From positions 1 through 43,563 of the forward strand of contig JAJYWG010000066.1 of assembly GCA_021791615.1 (NCBI GenBank): a DNA stretch of 43,563 nucleotides, written 5' to 3'. The notes beneath the pieces are model-generated. The model saw only the letters and a list, made by a program, of their open reading frames with translations, was not told where the DNA came from and did not search any database. Positions 33,250 through 41,111 of the stretch are shown piece after piece (the stretch's first letter is position 1; every line of letters begins with the position of its first letter). This DNA is from Actinomycetes bacterium. Lineage in GTDB: Bacteria > Actinomycetota > Acidimicrobiia > Acidimicrobiales > RAAP-2. Position numbers and translations under genes: made by a program.

Positions 33250-35365
33250 GCGTCACCTGTGTCGACGTTGTGACCGGAGGGGGGCTGGGCTTTGGCGTCT
33301 GTGCGAGGACCACTGTCGGTCTTGTCAGAGGACCGCACGTTGCCGACGATGTCACCTTGACTGTTGTGAACCCAGCCTTTGCAAGTGTCAGCTTGGCTGT
33401 CTGCAGCGTCTTGCCCTTCACTGTGGGGAGTGTGGCCTTGTGCTTGGGCGGCGCGGTGGGGGCGCTGCACACCTGGAGCTTCACCGGCTGAGAGGTGGTG
33501 GCCGACGTGCCGGCCGCCGGTGTCGTGCCCACGACCTTGCCGTCTGTCGGGGCCGTGCACTTTGTCGTCGACGCGGTGGTCACGTCGCCGAACCCCTTGG
33601 ACTCCAGTGTTGTCCGTGCCGCTGTCGGGGTCTGGCCCTTTACTGTGGGCACCACTGCCTGGCACGGGCCCGAGGACACCACGAGGTTCACGGTCGTCGA
33701 CTTGCGGACCTGGGTGCCGGCTGCAGGCGAGGTGGAGACCACCAGGCCCTTCCCGTAGGAATTGGAGCACTGCGACGAGGTGGTGCCGGCCTGGAGGCCC
33801 TTGGCCCCCAGTGTGCTGGCTGCCTGGATGGCTGTATGGCCGGTGACGTCGGGGACCGCCACAGTTGTCGTGCTCTTCGACACGCTGAGCACGACCTGGG
33901 AGCCGGCCTTGGCCGTCCGACCCGGCAGCGGTGTCTGGGCCACCACCGTTGTGGCGGCGGCATTGTTGGACACCAAGTTGACCCGGTACCCGAGCCCGAG
34001 GTTCTGGAGCACCGCCTCGGCCTGGGTCGCCGGCAGTGTGGTGACCTTGGGGATCAGGACCGACTTCACGGGCACGGGACCCGAGCTCACCGTGAGGCTC
34101 ACCCGCTGGCCCTTGGTCACATGGTGGCCCGAAGGGGGGTCGGTGGCGAGCACCGTCCCTGTCGCCTTTGTCGAATGCTGGTGACTGATCGCGCCGACCA
34201 CGAGGCCCTTGGCCGTGAGCGTGCTGGTCGCCGAGACGACGGGCTGGTTGACCACGTCAGGCATCGCGAAGCTCGAGTTCCCACCGATGTACCCGAGGGC
34301 GTCGAGCAGGAGCACCGCCACCACCGCCAGGACCACCAGGAGACCGACGAGCAGGGCCACCAGCCGGCGGGTCCGGCGCCGACGCGCTGTGACCGCGGTG
34401 CCGCCATCGCCGTCGTGACCGCCGTCTGAGGGCAAGGGCACCGCCTGGGTGAGACCGGCCTCCCCGAGCACAGCCGTCGTCCCGATCGCAGGCTGGACCC
34501 GCGTGGCACCCGGCTCCTCTGCAGCGACCGGCTGGCCGTCGAGGAAGCGGTGCAGATCGGCCTGGAGCTGGTCCGCGTCGGGGTAGCGCTGGTCCACCGA
34601 CTTGGCCATCGCCTTGGTGATCACCGCCTCGAGCGCAGGGGGGACCGCGGGGGCCAGGTCACGCAACACGGGCGGCACGTCGCGTACGTGCTTGGATGCC
34701 ACGGCGACCGGGGTGTCGCCCAGGAACGGGGGCCGCCCGGCGACCATCTCGTAGAGCACCACACCGAGCGAGTAGATATCGCTGCGGCCGTCCACCCCCA
34801 CGCCTTCGGCCTGCTCGGGCGAGAAGTAGGTTGCGGTGCCCATCACGGCCCCGGTCTGGGTGAGGCTGTCCTCGGTGTTGAGCGCCCGAGCGATGCCGAA
34901 GTCGGTCACTTTCACCTGGCCGTCGGTGGTGAGCAGGACGTTGCCCGGCTTCACGTCACGGTGCACCACACCGTGACGGTGGGCATAGGCCAGCGCGGCC
35001 GCCACGTGCGCCCCGATCTCGGCCACCTGGCGGGCCGGGAGCGGGCCGGAGTCTCGAAGTAGCGCCGAGAGGGGCTGGCCGTCGACGAACTCCATGACGA
35101 TGAAGTACGTCCCGCCGTCCTCGCCCCAGTCGAAGACCGGGACGATGTTGGGGTGAGAGAGGTTGGCGGCCGCTTGGGCTTCCCTGCGGAACCGCTCCAC
35201 GAAGGCCCGATCGACCGAGAGCTCGGGGAACAGCACCTTGACGGCAACCGGACGGTCCAGCAGCCGGTCCCGGGCCCGGAACACCTGCGCCATGCCGCCC
35301 CGGGCGATCAGGTGGGTCAGCTCGTAGCGACCCGAGAACACGCGCGGCGACTGTACGGGTTCCAT
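33230..35365 (-). CDS. pknB: PASTA-domain serine/threonine protein kinase PknB
   Basis: Membrane kinase of 711 residues that senses cell-wall fragments. The kinase domain (about 13-275) is intact: Lys43 in AVKVL, HRD at 135-137, DFG at 155-157, and APE-equivalent SPEQ. A single transmembrane segment spans about 334-356. Five PASTA domains follow outside (about 364-428, 432-498, 501-566, 569-633, 643-709); four is more usual. PASTA domains 3-5 each carry a cysteine pair (533/568, 603/633, 677/709), suggesting a disulfide in each. The ATG at 35365 begins MEPVQSPRVF. pstP lies directly upstream, so kinase and phosphatase are made together. Confidence 0.95.
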   Translation of the reverse strand: MEPVQSPRVFSGRYELTHLIARGGMAQVFRARDRLLDRPVAVKVLFPELSVDRAFVERFRREAQAAANLSHPNIVPVFDWGEDGGTYFIVMEFVDGQPLSALLRDSGPLPARQVAEIGAHVAAALAYAHRHGVVHRDVKPGNVLLTTDGQVKVTDFGIARALNTEDSLTQTGAVMGTATYFSPEQAEGVGVDGRSDIYSLGVVLYEMVAGRPPFLGDTPVAVASKHVRDVPPVLRDLAPAVPPALEAVITKAMAKSVDQRYPDADQLQADLHRFLDGQPVAAEEPGATRVQPAIGTTAVLGEAGLTQAVPLPSDGGHDGDGGTAVTARRRRTRRLVALLVGLLVVLAVVAVLLLDALGYIGGNSSFAMPDVVNQPVVSATSTLTAKGLVVGAISHQHSTKATGTVLATDPPSGHHVTKGQRVSLTVSSGPVPVKSVLIPKVTTLPATQAEAVLQNLGLGYRVNLVSNNAAATTVVAQTPLPGRTAKAGSQVVLSVSKSTTTVAVPDVTGHTAIQAASTLGAKGLQAGTTSSQCSNSYGKGLVVSTSPAAGTQVRKSTTVNLVVSSGPCQAVVPTVKGQTPTAARTTLESKGFGDVTTASTTKCTAPTDGKVVGTTPAAGTSATTSQPVKLQVCSAPTAPPKHKATLPTVKGKTLQTAKLTLAKAGFTTVKVTSSATCGPLTRPTVVLAQTPKPSPPPVTTSTQVTLKVCKT

Positions 35366-35432
35366 GTCGGTCAGAGCCTAGAGCGCGCCGGTCGGCACAC
35401 CGCGGCTCCCACGCGCCGGTCGCGATCGCCGG

Positions 35433-36845
35433 TCATCGGTCCGGGCTCCCCGCGAGCGCGCCAGCGGCGCTCTTGCGGGCCGTCGTGGTCGTCGTGGTGG
35501 TAGTGGTCGTCGTCGTGGTGGTCGTCGTGCCAGTGCTCTCGCCCTGCGCGAGCTGCCGCTGTGTCAGGTACTCCTCGTGGAGGTTCGACACGTAGGTCCG
35601 GGCCGCCGAGAGCGAGGGCTCGACGACATCGGCGCGAAGGGCTGGGAGCCTTTCGGGGAGGACTTCGGAGGTGGTGACCCGGGTCCGATCGGCCAGCTTG
35701 GGGTGGAACCACAGCACGCCGCCGGGACGGCCCTGGTAGACGACGAGCTGGGTGCCGTCCACGGTCACGTACCAACTGTCGGTGGCGTACCAGCGGACCA
35801 GCCCGTACGCCGCGCCGGCGATCACGACCACCACCAATCCGAAGAGCAGCACCCGGAGCGTGAGACGGCGCGGCACCTCGCCCTCGCGACGGGCCTCCCG
35901 GCGCTCTCGCCGGGACGGGCGATCCGGACCCTGCACGCGCGACGGGTCAGGCGTGCCGGACACATCGGGACCGCCGCCGGCCTCGTAGGACGGTACCGGG
36001 GGCGGGAGGGATGGTGACGGGGATGAGGCGTCAGCCGCCGCAGCCGGGCCGGGGTCCGCCGGGGCGGCTACTCCCGCTGCCAGCGGGCGGGCATCGCGCT
36101 CGTCATCGGGGAGCACGTCGACGACGACGACGGTGATGTTGTCGCTGCCACCGTGCGCGTTCGCCGAGCGTACGAGGGCTTCGGCAGCGGCCTCGGGGTC
36201 GTCGATGGATCCCAGCACCTGGGCAATCTCTTCGGTCCCGACCTCGTTGGTGAGGCCGTCGCTGCACAGGAGGATCCGGTCGCCCGGGGCGGGATGCACT
36301 TCCCACAGGTCCACGTCCACCTCGGGGGAGATGCCGAGGGCTCGGGTCAGGATGTGGCGGTAGCGGTGGACGGCTGCCTCGGCCTCGGTGAGCTCACCCA
36401 GCCGGACTTTCTCCTCGGCCAGGCTGTGGTCGGTGGTGACCTGGGTGAGCCGACCCGAGGAGTACAAGTACGTGCGCGAGTCGCCGACGTTGGCGATGGC
36501 CACAATGTCGCGCGTGTGCGCCCCAGCAGCTTCTCCGTCGTCGGCCACCACGGCAGCTGCCGTGAGCGTGGTGCCCATGCCGCGCAGGTCACTCTGGATC
36601 TGGCCCTGGCGCCAGATGGCGGCGTTCGCCTCGGCGATCGCCCGGCGGAGCCCCACGAGGGTGGGCTCGAGGGTGAACGTGGAGCGCAGGGCGTCCACGG
36701 CCAACCGGGCCGCCACCTCACCCCCGGCGTGCCCCCCCATGCCGTCGGCGACGGCAAAGAGGCGAGGCTCGTCCAGGAGCTGGTCCTGGTTCGACTGACG
36801 GACGCGGCCGACGTCGGTCGCCGATCCCGAGCGCAGGGCCGTCAC
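35433..36845 (-). CDS. pstP: PP2C-type serine/threonine phosphatase PstP
   Basis: Membrane phosphatase of 470 residues, partner of PknB. The catalytic domain (about 1-245) has SNQD, ADGMGGHAGGE, NVGDSRTY, LLCSDGLTN and GGSDNITVVVV with the metal-binding Asp residues. A disordered Pro/Ala linker and a basic stretch precede a transmembrane segment at about 329-351. The outer part of about 120 residues ends in an uninterrupted run of about 16 threonines coded by mixed ACC, ACG and ACT codons. The GTG at 36845 is the last of four GTGA copies at the junction with the FHA gene. The usual pbpA, rodA and pknA do not follow it. Confidence 0.94.
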   Translation of the reverse strand: MTALRSGSATDVGRVRQSNQDQLLDEPRLFAVADGMGGHAGGEVAARLAVDALRSTFTLEPTLVGLRRAIAEANAAIWRQGQIQSDLRGMGTTLTAAAVVADDGEAAGAHTRDIVAIANVGDSRTYLYSSGRLTQVTTDHSLAEEKVRLGELTEAEAAVHRYRHILTRALGISPEVDVDLWEVHPAPGDRILLCSDGLTNEVGTEEIAQVLGSIDDPEAAAEALVRSANAHGGSDNITVVVVDVLPDDERDARPLAAGVAAPADPGPAAAADASSPSPSLPPPVPSYEAGGGPDVSGTPDPSRVQGPDRPSRRERREARREGEVPRRLTLRVLLFGLVVVVIAGAAYGLVRWYATDSWYVTVDGTQLVVYQGRPGGVLWFHPKLADRTRVTTSEVLPERLPALRADVVEPSLSAARTYVSNLHEEYLTQRQLAQGESTGTTTTTTTTTTTTTTTTARKSAAGALAGSPDR

Positions 36846-36872
36846 CTCGTCACCTCGTCACCTCGTCACCTC
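36841..36872 (-). repeat. 8-bp tandem repeat at the FHA/pstP junction
   Basis: Four perfect 8-bp units (36841, 36849, 36857, 36865) carry GTGA at 36869, 36861, 36853 and 36845. The first encodes the end of the FHA protein, the second holds its stop, the fourth is the pstP start. Between them two MTR-stop mini-ORFs link stop to start. Confidence 0.92.
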
Positions 36873-37382
36873 GAAGACCGTCGCCCCGATCTGGAGGAGA
36901 TCGTTCTTCACCAGCTTCGTCGCCTGGCTGATCCGCTCGGAGTTGACAAACGTGCCGTTGGTCGAGCCCAGGTCCTCCACCCAGAGGTGGCCACTGCGGC
37001 GGTAGAGGCGGGCGTGGAGCGTCGAGCTGTAGATGTCGTAGGTGGTCGGGACCCCGCACCCCGGTGATCGGCCGATGGTGAGCTCGTCTTCCAGCTCGAA
37101 CGTGCGGCCCGCCTGGTCCGGCGGTTCGAGGATCTCCAAGAACAGCTGCTTGCGACTGCGAGGCCGGGGCCCCGCCAAGGCCTGCTGCTGCTGGCGCAGC
37201 ACGTGGCGGCGCTCCCGCCGGGTCTGCCGGGGCCCGGCCGGGCGGACCTCCACCCACACGGCTCGAGCCACCCGGAGGAAGAACAGGAAGATCAGCGCCA
37301 CCACGAGCCACTGCAGCGGACGCAGGATCGCGTTGTAGTTGGTGGAGGCGCCCAGGAGCACCGTCCCAGTGCCGACGCTCAC
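36858..37382 (-). CDS. Membrane-anchored FHA-domain protein (FhaB/FipA-like)
   Basis: Protein of 174 residues. One transmembrane segment (about 20-40) is followed by a basic Gln/Arg linker and a C-terminal FHA domain: TIGRSPGCGV, SSTLHARLY, DLGSTNGTFVNSERI. FHA domains bind phosphothreonine, here presumably on PknB targets. Mycobacterial FhaB, in the same position, links kinase signalling to the divisome. The GTG at 37382 overlaps the preceding FHA gene's stop as GTGA. The 3' end is part of the 8-bp repeat. Confidence 0.93.
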   Translation of the reverse strand: MSVGTGTVLLGASTNYNAILRPLQWLVVALIFLFFLRVARAVWVEVRPAGPRQTRRERRHVLRQQQQALAGPRPRSRKQLFLEILEPPDQAGRTFELEDELTIGRSPGCGVPTTYDIYSSTLHARLYRRSGHLWVEDLGSTNGTFVNSERISQATKLVKNDLLQIGATVFEVTR

Positions 37383-38035
37383 GTCCGCTCGAACACCAGC
37401 GTGGTCGTGCCCACGGTGATCTCGTCACCGCTGGCCAAGTGCTGCTCGCGCACCACGACCCCGTTCACCCGGGTGCCATTGGTCGACCCCAGGTCGGTGA
37501 CCACGAACGCGTCGCCCGAGAAGCGGACTTCGGCGTGGCGCCGGCTCACGTTCGGATCTCCCAGGACCACCGAGCACTCGGGCAACCTCCCGATAACCAC
37601 CGGGTCGGCGCCGACCACCACCCGGCTCCCGTCGGGCAGGACCAGCTCGGCGAAGGGGAGCTCCTCCTCCCCTTCGACCACGTCGGCAGTGATGGCGAAG
37701 CGGCCGGGTCGGAGGCGGGTGCCTTCGTAGATCTGGACGTCCACCGGCCCCACGAACGAGTACCCCTCGGTCCGAGCGTGCTCCCGGGCGGCGTCCGCGA
37801 GCTCCCGAGAGAGCGCGTCGATGAAGTTCGTGAACCGGTCCACGTCGGCGGGGGCCAGGGTGACCGTGAAGACATTGGGCGCGATGAGGCCGTGGACCCC
37901 CACCCGCCGGTGAAGGTCCATCTCGCGAGTGAGTTTGCGGCCGATCTCGACCGGCTGCAGATTGTTACGGAAGGGCTTCGCCAACGTTCCCTCCACCAGG
38001 CGCTCGAGACGCTCCTCGAACTGCTGGAGTCCCAT
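37379..38035 (-). CDS. FHA protein with N-terminal DUF3662 domain (FhaA-like)
   Basis: Protein of 218 residues. The N-terminal DUF3662 domain begins MGLQQFEERLERLVEGTLAK (about 1-125); the C-terminal FHA domain has VIGRLPECSVVLGDPNVSRRHAEV and DLGSTNGTRVNG (the linker is short). FhaA of M. tuberculosis, a MurJ partner, has the same two domains with a far longer linker, so this is a compact version. The ATG at 38035 fits the family start. A minus-strand TAGGAT lies 12 bases upstream. First gene of the kinase/phosphatase block; divergent from tRNA-Leu. Confidence 0.93.
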   Translation of the reverse strand: MGLQQFEERLERLVEGTLAKPFRNNLQPVEIGRKLTREMDLHRRVGVHGLIAPNVFTVTLAPADVDRFTNFIDALSRELADAAREHARTEGYSFVGPVDVQIYEGTRLRPGRFAITADVVEGEEELPFAELVLPDGSRVVVGADPVVIGRLPECSVVLGDPNVSRRHAEVRFSGDAFVVTDLGSTNGTRVNGVVVREQHLASGDEITVGTTTLVFERT

Positions 38036-38130
38036 GGTCCGAGCAATCCTACCGGCCCGAGCCCCTCTTGCCAGGCGCATCCGGGCGGAAAGCCTGGTGA
38101 CGGCTCGGTTCTGGCCTCCGTGGGCTCGAC

Positions 38131-38136
38131 TATCCT
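38131..38136 (+). promoter_or_regulatory. Probable -10 element of tRNA-Leu
   Basis: TATCCT lies 13 bases before the mature tRNA 5' end. The same hexamer precedes crgA and the FKBP gene. The -35 (GGTTCTGG region) is weak. Confidence 0.4.
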
Positions 38137-38149
38137 GGCGCAGTCACCC

Positions 38150-38233
<84 letters not shown>

Positions 38234-38638
38234 CCGGGGTACCCCAACACTGATAGGGGGGGGTACAACAACACTGATACGGGCCATGTTTGGGCAAAAG
38301 GCCCTGGTCACCGCTTCGTGACCTTTCAGAAACCCTGTAAAATTCTGGGTTTTTTCTGTAAAATCCGCCGATTTTCAGGAATTTCTGGGGCTCAGGTCAC
38401 GCGAGCGGCCCCCTCCCTTCGCACACCACCGCGGTCGGTGAGCAACCGGTTTCCGGCCCCACGGCCTCCACCATCTGCGATGGTCCCCACGGTGGCGCTG
38501 TTCACACAGCCTCGGTGGTGCCCAACTCCGACACCCGGGCCTGCCCCGCCGCCCCACGTCCACCGGGGACTGGCAGTGGGCGGCTCCAGCACAGGGCAGC
38601 ACCGGCGACGGGTGACATCAGCTTGCTCAACCCGTCGC
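38234..38638. other. Non-coding, partly AT-rich stretch after tRNA-Leu with hairpins
   Basis: No convincing gene. From about 38320 to 38395 the GC content drops sharply. A hairpin AACCC-N11-GGGTT followed by T residues (about 38333-38355) could terminate tRNA-Leu. A second, CTGTAAAAT-CCGCCG-ATTTTCAG (38356-38378), follows at once. CTGTAAAAT occurs twice and CAACACTGATA twice. The palindrome GGGGTACCCC adjoins the tRNA end. The set looks like an element boundary rather than core chromosome. Confidence 0.45.
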
Positions 38639-38889
38639 TCACGCGACACCGTCGCCACCGTCCTCGTCGTCATCGACCACCTCCCACGGGGCCTTCGGGA
38701 ACTCCTCGATGCCCACCGCGTCCTCGTCAGCCGTCGCTGTCGGCTCGGTCGCGTCTTCGACTTCGTCGTCATCGACGTCGTCATCGTCATTGGAGACGTC
38801 GGCTCGGCGGGGGGACGGGCGACCTCGGGGCTTTGGCGCCTGCCGGTCTGCGGTGCCTTCGGCAAGGCGAATGGCGAACGTGTCACTGA
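38639..38889 (-). pseudogene. 3' remnant of an acidic protein gene cut by the IS1380-type element
   Basis: The frame ending in TGA at 38641-38639 reads as a natural protein tail: VSDTFAIRLAEG, a basic KPRGRPSPRR patch, a run of Asp residues, and IEEFPKAPWEVV followed by a second Asp run. It continues without an ATG, GTG or TTG into the inverted repeat of the element and meets a TAA at about 38950. It is therefore 5'-truncated at the insertion point. Function unknown; such acidic tails occur in phage and plasmid proteins. Confidence 0.5.
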
Positions 38890-38906
38890 CCCTGATATTG
38901 CAGCCG
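38890..38906 (+). repeat. IS1380-type left terminal inverted repeat
   Basis: 17 bp, exact complement of 40593-40609; next to the CTGA duplication. Confidence 0.85.
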
Positions 38907-39009
38907 CGCTGGTCAACGAGGGTCTGAAAGACGCGGAAAGTGCTCCTTTACCTGGGAGAATGTGAGTTGCGACATCACATTGACGCCCAAGCCAAGGAGC
39001 ACCTACCAA

Positions 39010-40407
39010 GTGAAGACTACCGCGACGCTCTTCAACATCGAGGACCCGACCACGACGAGGCCGTTTCAGCGAGTGGCACCGGTTGTTGCCGAGGCCACCG
39101 AGGACGACGTGGCGCCGGTAGCGGGCATCGCGCTCTTCGGTGAGCTGCTCGACCGCCTGGGATTCGTGGAGGCGGCCGACCGCAAGAACCTGCGTCCCAT
39201 CGGCCCGGGCGGCTACACCGGTGGGGAGTGCTACCGACCCATCGTCGAGCTCCAGCTCGCAGGCGGTGACTTCCTCTCCGATGTCTCACTGCTGAAAGAC
39301 GAGGCGACCCAGCGCCTTCGAGGCAGCCACGCCCTGCCTTCCCATACCACCCTCTACCGGTTCGTGGCCGGTTCGGACTTGGGGCGGGTGAAGAAGACGG
39401 AGGCGACCAACCGCGACATGCTGCGCCGTGCCTGGGCGATGGGGGCAGCGCCAGCGCCGGGGGTCTTGACCATCGACCCCGACGCGACCTACATCACAAC
39501 CTACGAGAAGTTGAAGGAGGGCTCCACGTTCTCCTACAAGCACGAGGTCCAGATGTCCCCGCTCGTGGGCGTGGTGGGCGAGACCGGCGATGTGCTGGCC
39601 ATCAGGGTCAGAGGCGGCAACGCCTCTCCCGGGAAGAAGATCGCCAGCTTCATCGACGAGTGCGTGGTCGCCATCCCCAAAGAGGCCCGAGACCGCTACC
39701 AGCTGGGGATCCGGGTCGACTCGGCCGGGTTCTCGAAGAAGGTGGTCGAGACGGCCACCTCCCACTCGGCTGCCTTCTCCGTCACCTGCGTGCAGAACAC
39801 CGCCGTGCGCAAGGCGATCGAGACCCTGGCCACCGACGAAAAGACCGTGTGGGTCCCGGCCAAGGACGCCACCGGTGAGATCGCCGGTGCAGAGGTCGCC
39901 GAGAGCACCTACCGCTTCGCCACACGCACCCTGCGACTCATCGTGCGCCGCCAGCGCAAGTCGGCCGGCTCCCAGCTCAGCGTCGACGACCTCGGGCGAT
40001 GGCGCTTCTTCGCGCTCGTCACCAACCTGTCGCCACTGTTCGCCCCCGCGGTCACAGTCGAGCATCACCACCGCCTGCGGGGCGGGGCGCCCGAAGAGGC
40101 GATCTGCCAGCTCGTCCACGACTTCGGGATGAATCACGCCCCGGTCCAGAACTTCTTCGGCAACTGGGTGTGGTGACTGGCCGCGGCCCTCGCCTACAAC
40201 GTGGCCCGCTGGGTGCGCGTCCTTGCTTTGCCAGAAGCGTTCCACACCTGTCGAGGCAAGCGACTGCGGACGAGCTTTCTCAACGTCGCCGCCCGTGTCG
40301 TGCGCTCGGGACGGCGCCTGCACCTCCGCCTTCCGCGCTCCTACCGTCACGCAGAGGCATTCATCGCGGCTCTGGGCAAACTGCGAGCGTTACCTACCTA
40401 CGCATGA
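39010..40407 (+). pseudogene. IS1380-family transposase with an in-frame TGA
   Basis: DDE transposase of about 465 codons. N-terminal GTG at 39010, with AAGGAG about ten bases upstream, is preferred to an ATG at 38962. Acidic-residue regions of the catalytic core are visible in VLTIDPDATY and LGIRVDSAGF. The frame runs to FFGNWVW, is stopped by TGA at 40174-40176, and then continues in the same frame for 76 codons (LAAALAYNVARWVRV to ALPTYA) up to TGA at 40405. Relatives have aromatic residues at this spot, so a Trp TGG to TGA change is the simple reading. The loss is recent: no other lesion is seen. Confidence 0.88.
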
Positions 40408-40592
40408 CGGCCCGCCATCACCGCCTCGCATGGCCCGAGAGTTGGCGAAGCCATGCTCCAGGTGATCTTCGACCATCGTTGCAACGCCGTCTGCGGGCAC
40501 CGGTGACGCCGTCGTGCTCGTCGGCCGCGCCTTGGTGGTCACCGAGAGCACGACAGAGGCGATCGCGGTGCTCGAACAGCCAGTTGGATGCC

Positions 40593-40609
40593 CGGCTGCA
40601 ATATCAGGG
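40593..40609 (-). repeat. IS1380-type right terminal inverted repeat
   Basis: 17 bp, exact complement of 38890-38906. From 40408 to 40592 lies the non-coding right end of the element. Confidence 0.85.
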
Positions 40610-40610
40610 T

Positions 40611-40812
40611 CTGACCCGCGTACATCAGTCTGGCGGCGAGCCCACTCGCCTCGTCCCGGCGCACGGTCGAGCCCTCGCTCGGCCACCGCCGCGCGATCCA
40701 CCGGGAGCCGCGTAGCAGCCGCCACCCCGGCGTCAAGGTCGTTCGTCCTCGCTTCGCTCCGGGCGCTCCACCTTGACATCGGGGTCCCCGTCGCCTGCTC
40801 AACAGCAGTCAT
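40611..40812 (-). pseudogene. Possible 5' fragment of the gene interrupted by the IS1380-type element
   Basis: On the minus strand an open frame from ATG at 40812 (MTAVEQATGTPM...) runs to the insertion point. Removing the element and one CTGA joins it to the other side, but in a frame different from the acidic tail at 38639. Either the tail frame or this one is wrong, or a frameshift exists. Reported as a fragment only. Confidence 0.3.
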
Positions 40813-40956
40813 ACCTCGGACCCTTGGTTCGGCGCGTTCAGAAATCCGTTCAAGAAAGATCCGCGAACGCGCTTGACAAGCCGTTCCACATAAGTAGGGA
40901 GAGCGGACGCGACTGCCCGACCGGGGCGTGTTACTACGCGAGCTTGTGACCAGGGG
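40813..40956. other. Stretch without recognisable gene
   Basis: No frame on either strand shows a supported start or a protein-like reading. Base composition is slightly lower in GC than the core genes. Confidence 0.4.
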
Positions 40957-41064
40957 CTACGCGGAGGGGGTTGACAGCTCGAAGTTGAGGAGCGGCTTCA
41001 TGAGCGAGAAGAAGGAGTCCAGGTCTTCGCCGCTCGACTCCACGTGCCACGACTACCCCCACAT
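40957..41064 (-). pseudogene. Short gene remnant
   Basis: On the minus strand a frame ending in TAG (40959-40957) reads ESSGEDLDSFFSLMKPLL and NFELSTPSA, a natural-looking C terminus. An in-frame TAG at 41055 and the lack of a ribosome site suggest decay; a GTG at 41043 would give 28 residues. No family recognised. Confidence 0.25.
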
Positions 41065-41111
41065 GCTGGTCAACTCGTGAGCAGTTCTCTCGCGGATCCC
41101 TACTTCCCACG

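Larger units (their letters stand above)
38890..40610 (+). mobile_element. IS1380-family insertion sequence with intact ends
   Basis: About 1.72 kb. The ends are a perfect 17-bp inverted repeat beginning CCCTGATATTGCAGCCG (38890-38906; complement at 40593-40609). CTGA flanks it on both sides (38886-38889 and 40611-40614), a 4-bp target duplication as expected for the family; one extra T lies between the right repeat and the duplication. It holds one transposase gene with an internal TGA. Upstream of the gene there is a 100-bp leader. Confidence 0.85.

Noticed and set aside
38392..39009. Basic 205-residue minus-strand protein after the tRNA
   Set aside because: The overlapping frame gives a more natural acidic protein tail; this frame is Arg/Thr-rich and crosses the IS end.
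40174..40176. TGA as selenocysteine or as Trp in a recoded genome
   Set aside because: TGA is the normal stop at most gene ends here, and no SECIS-like hairpin follows.
38951..40462. CCTGGGAG / CTCCAGG as the ends of the IS1380-type element
   Set aside because: The match is imperfect and has no target duplication; the 17-bp perfect repeat further out with flanking CTGA is far better.
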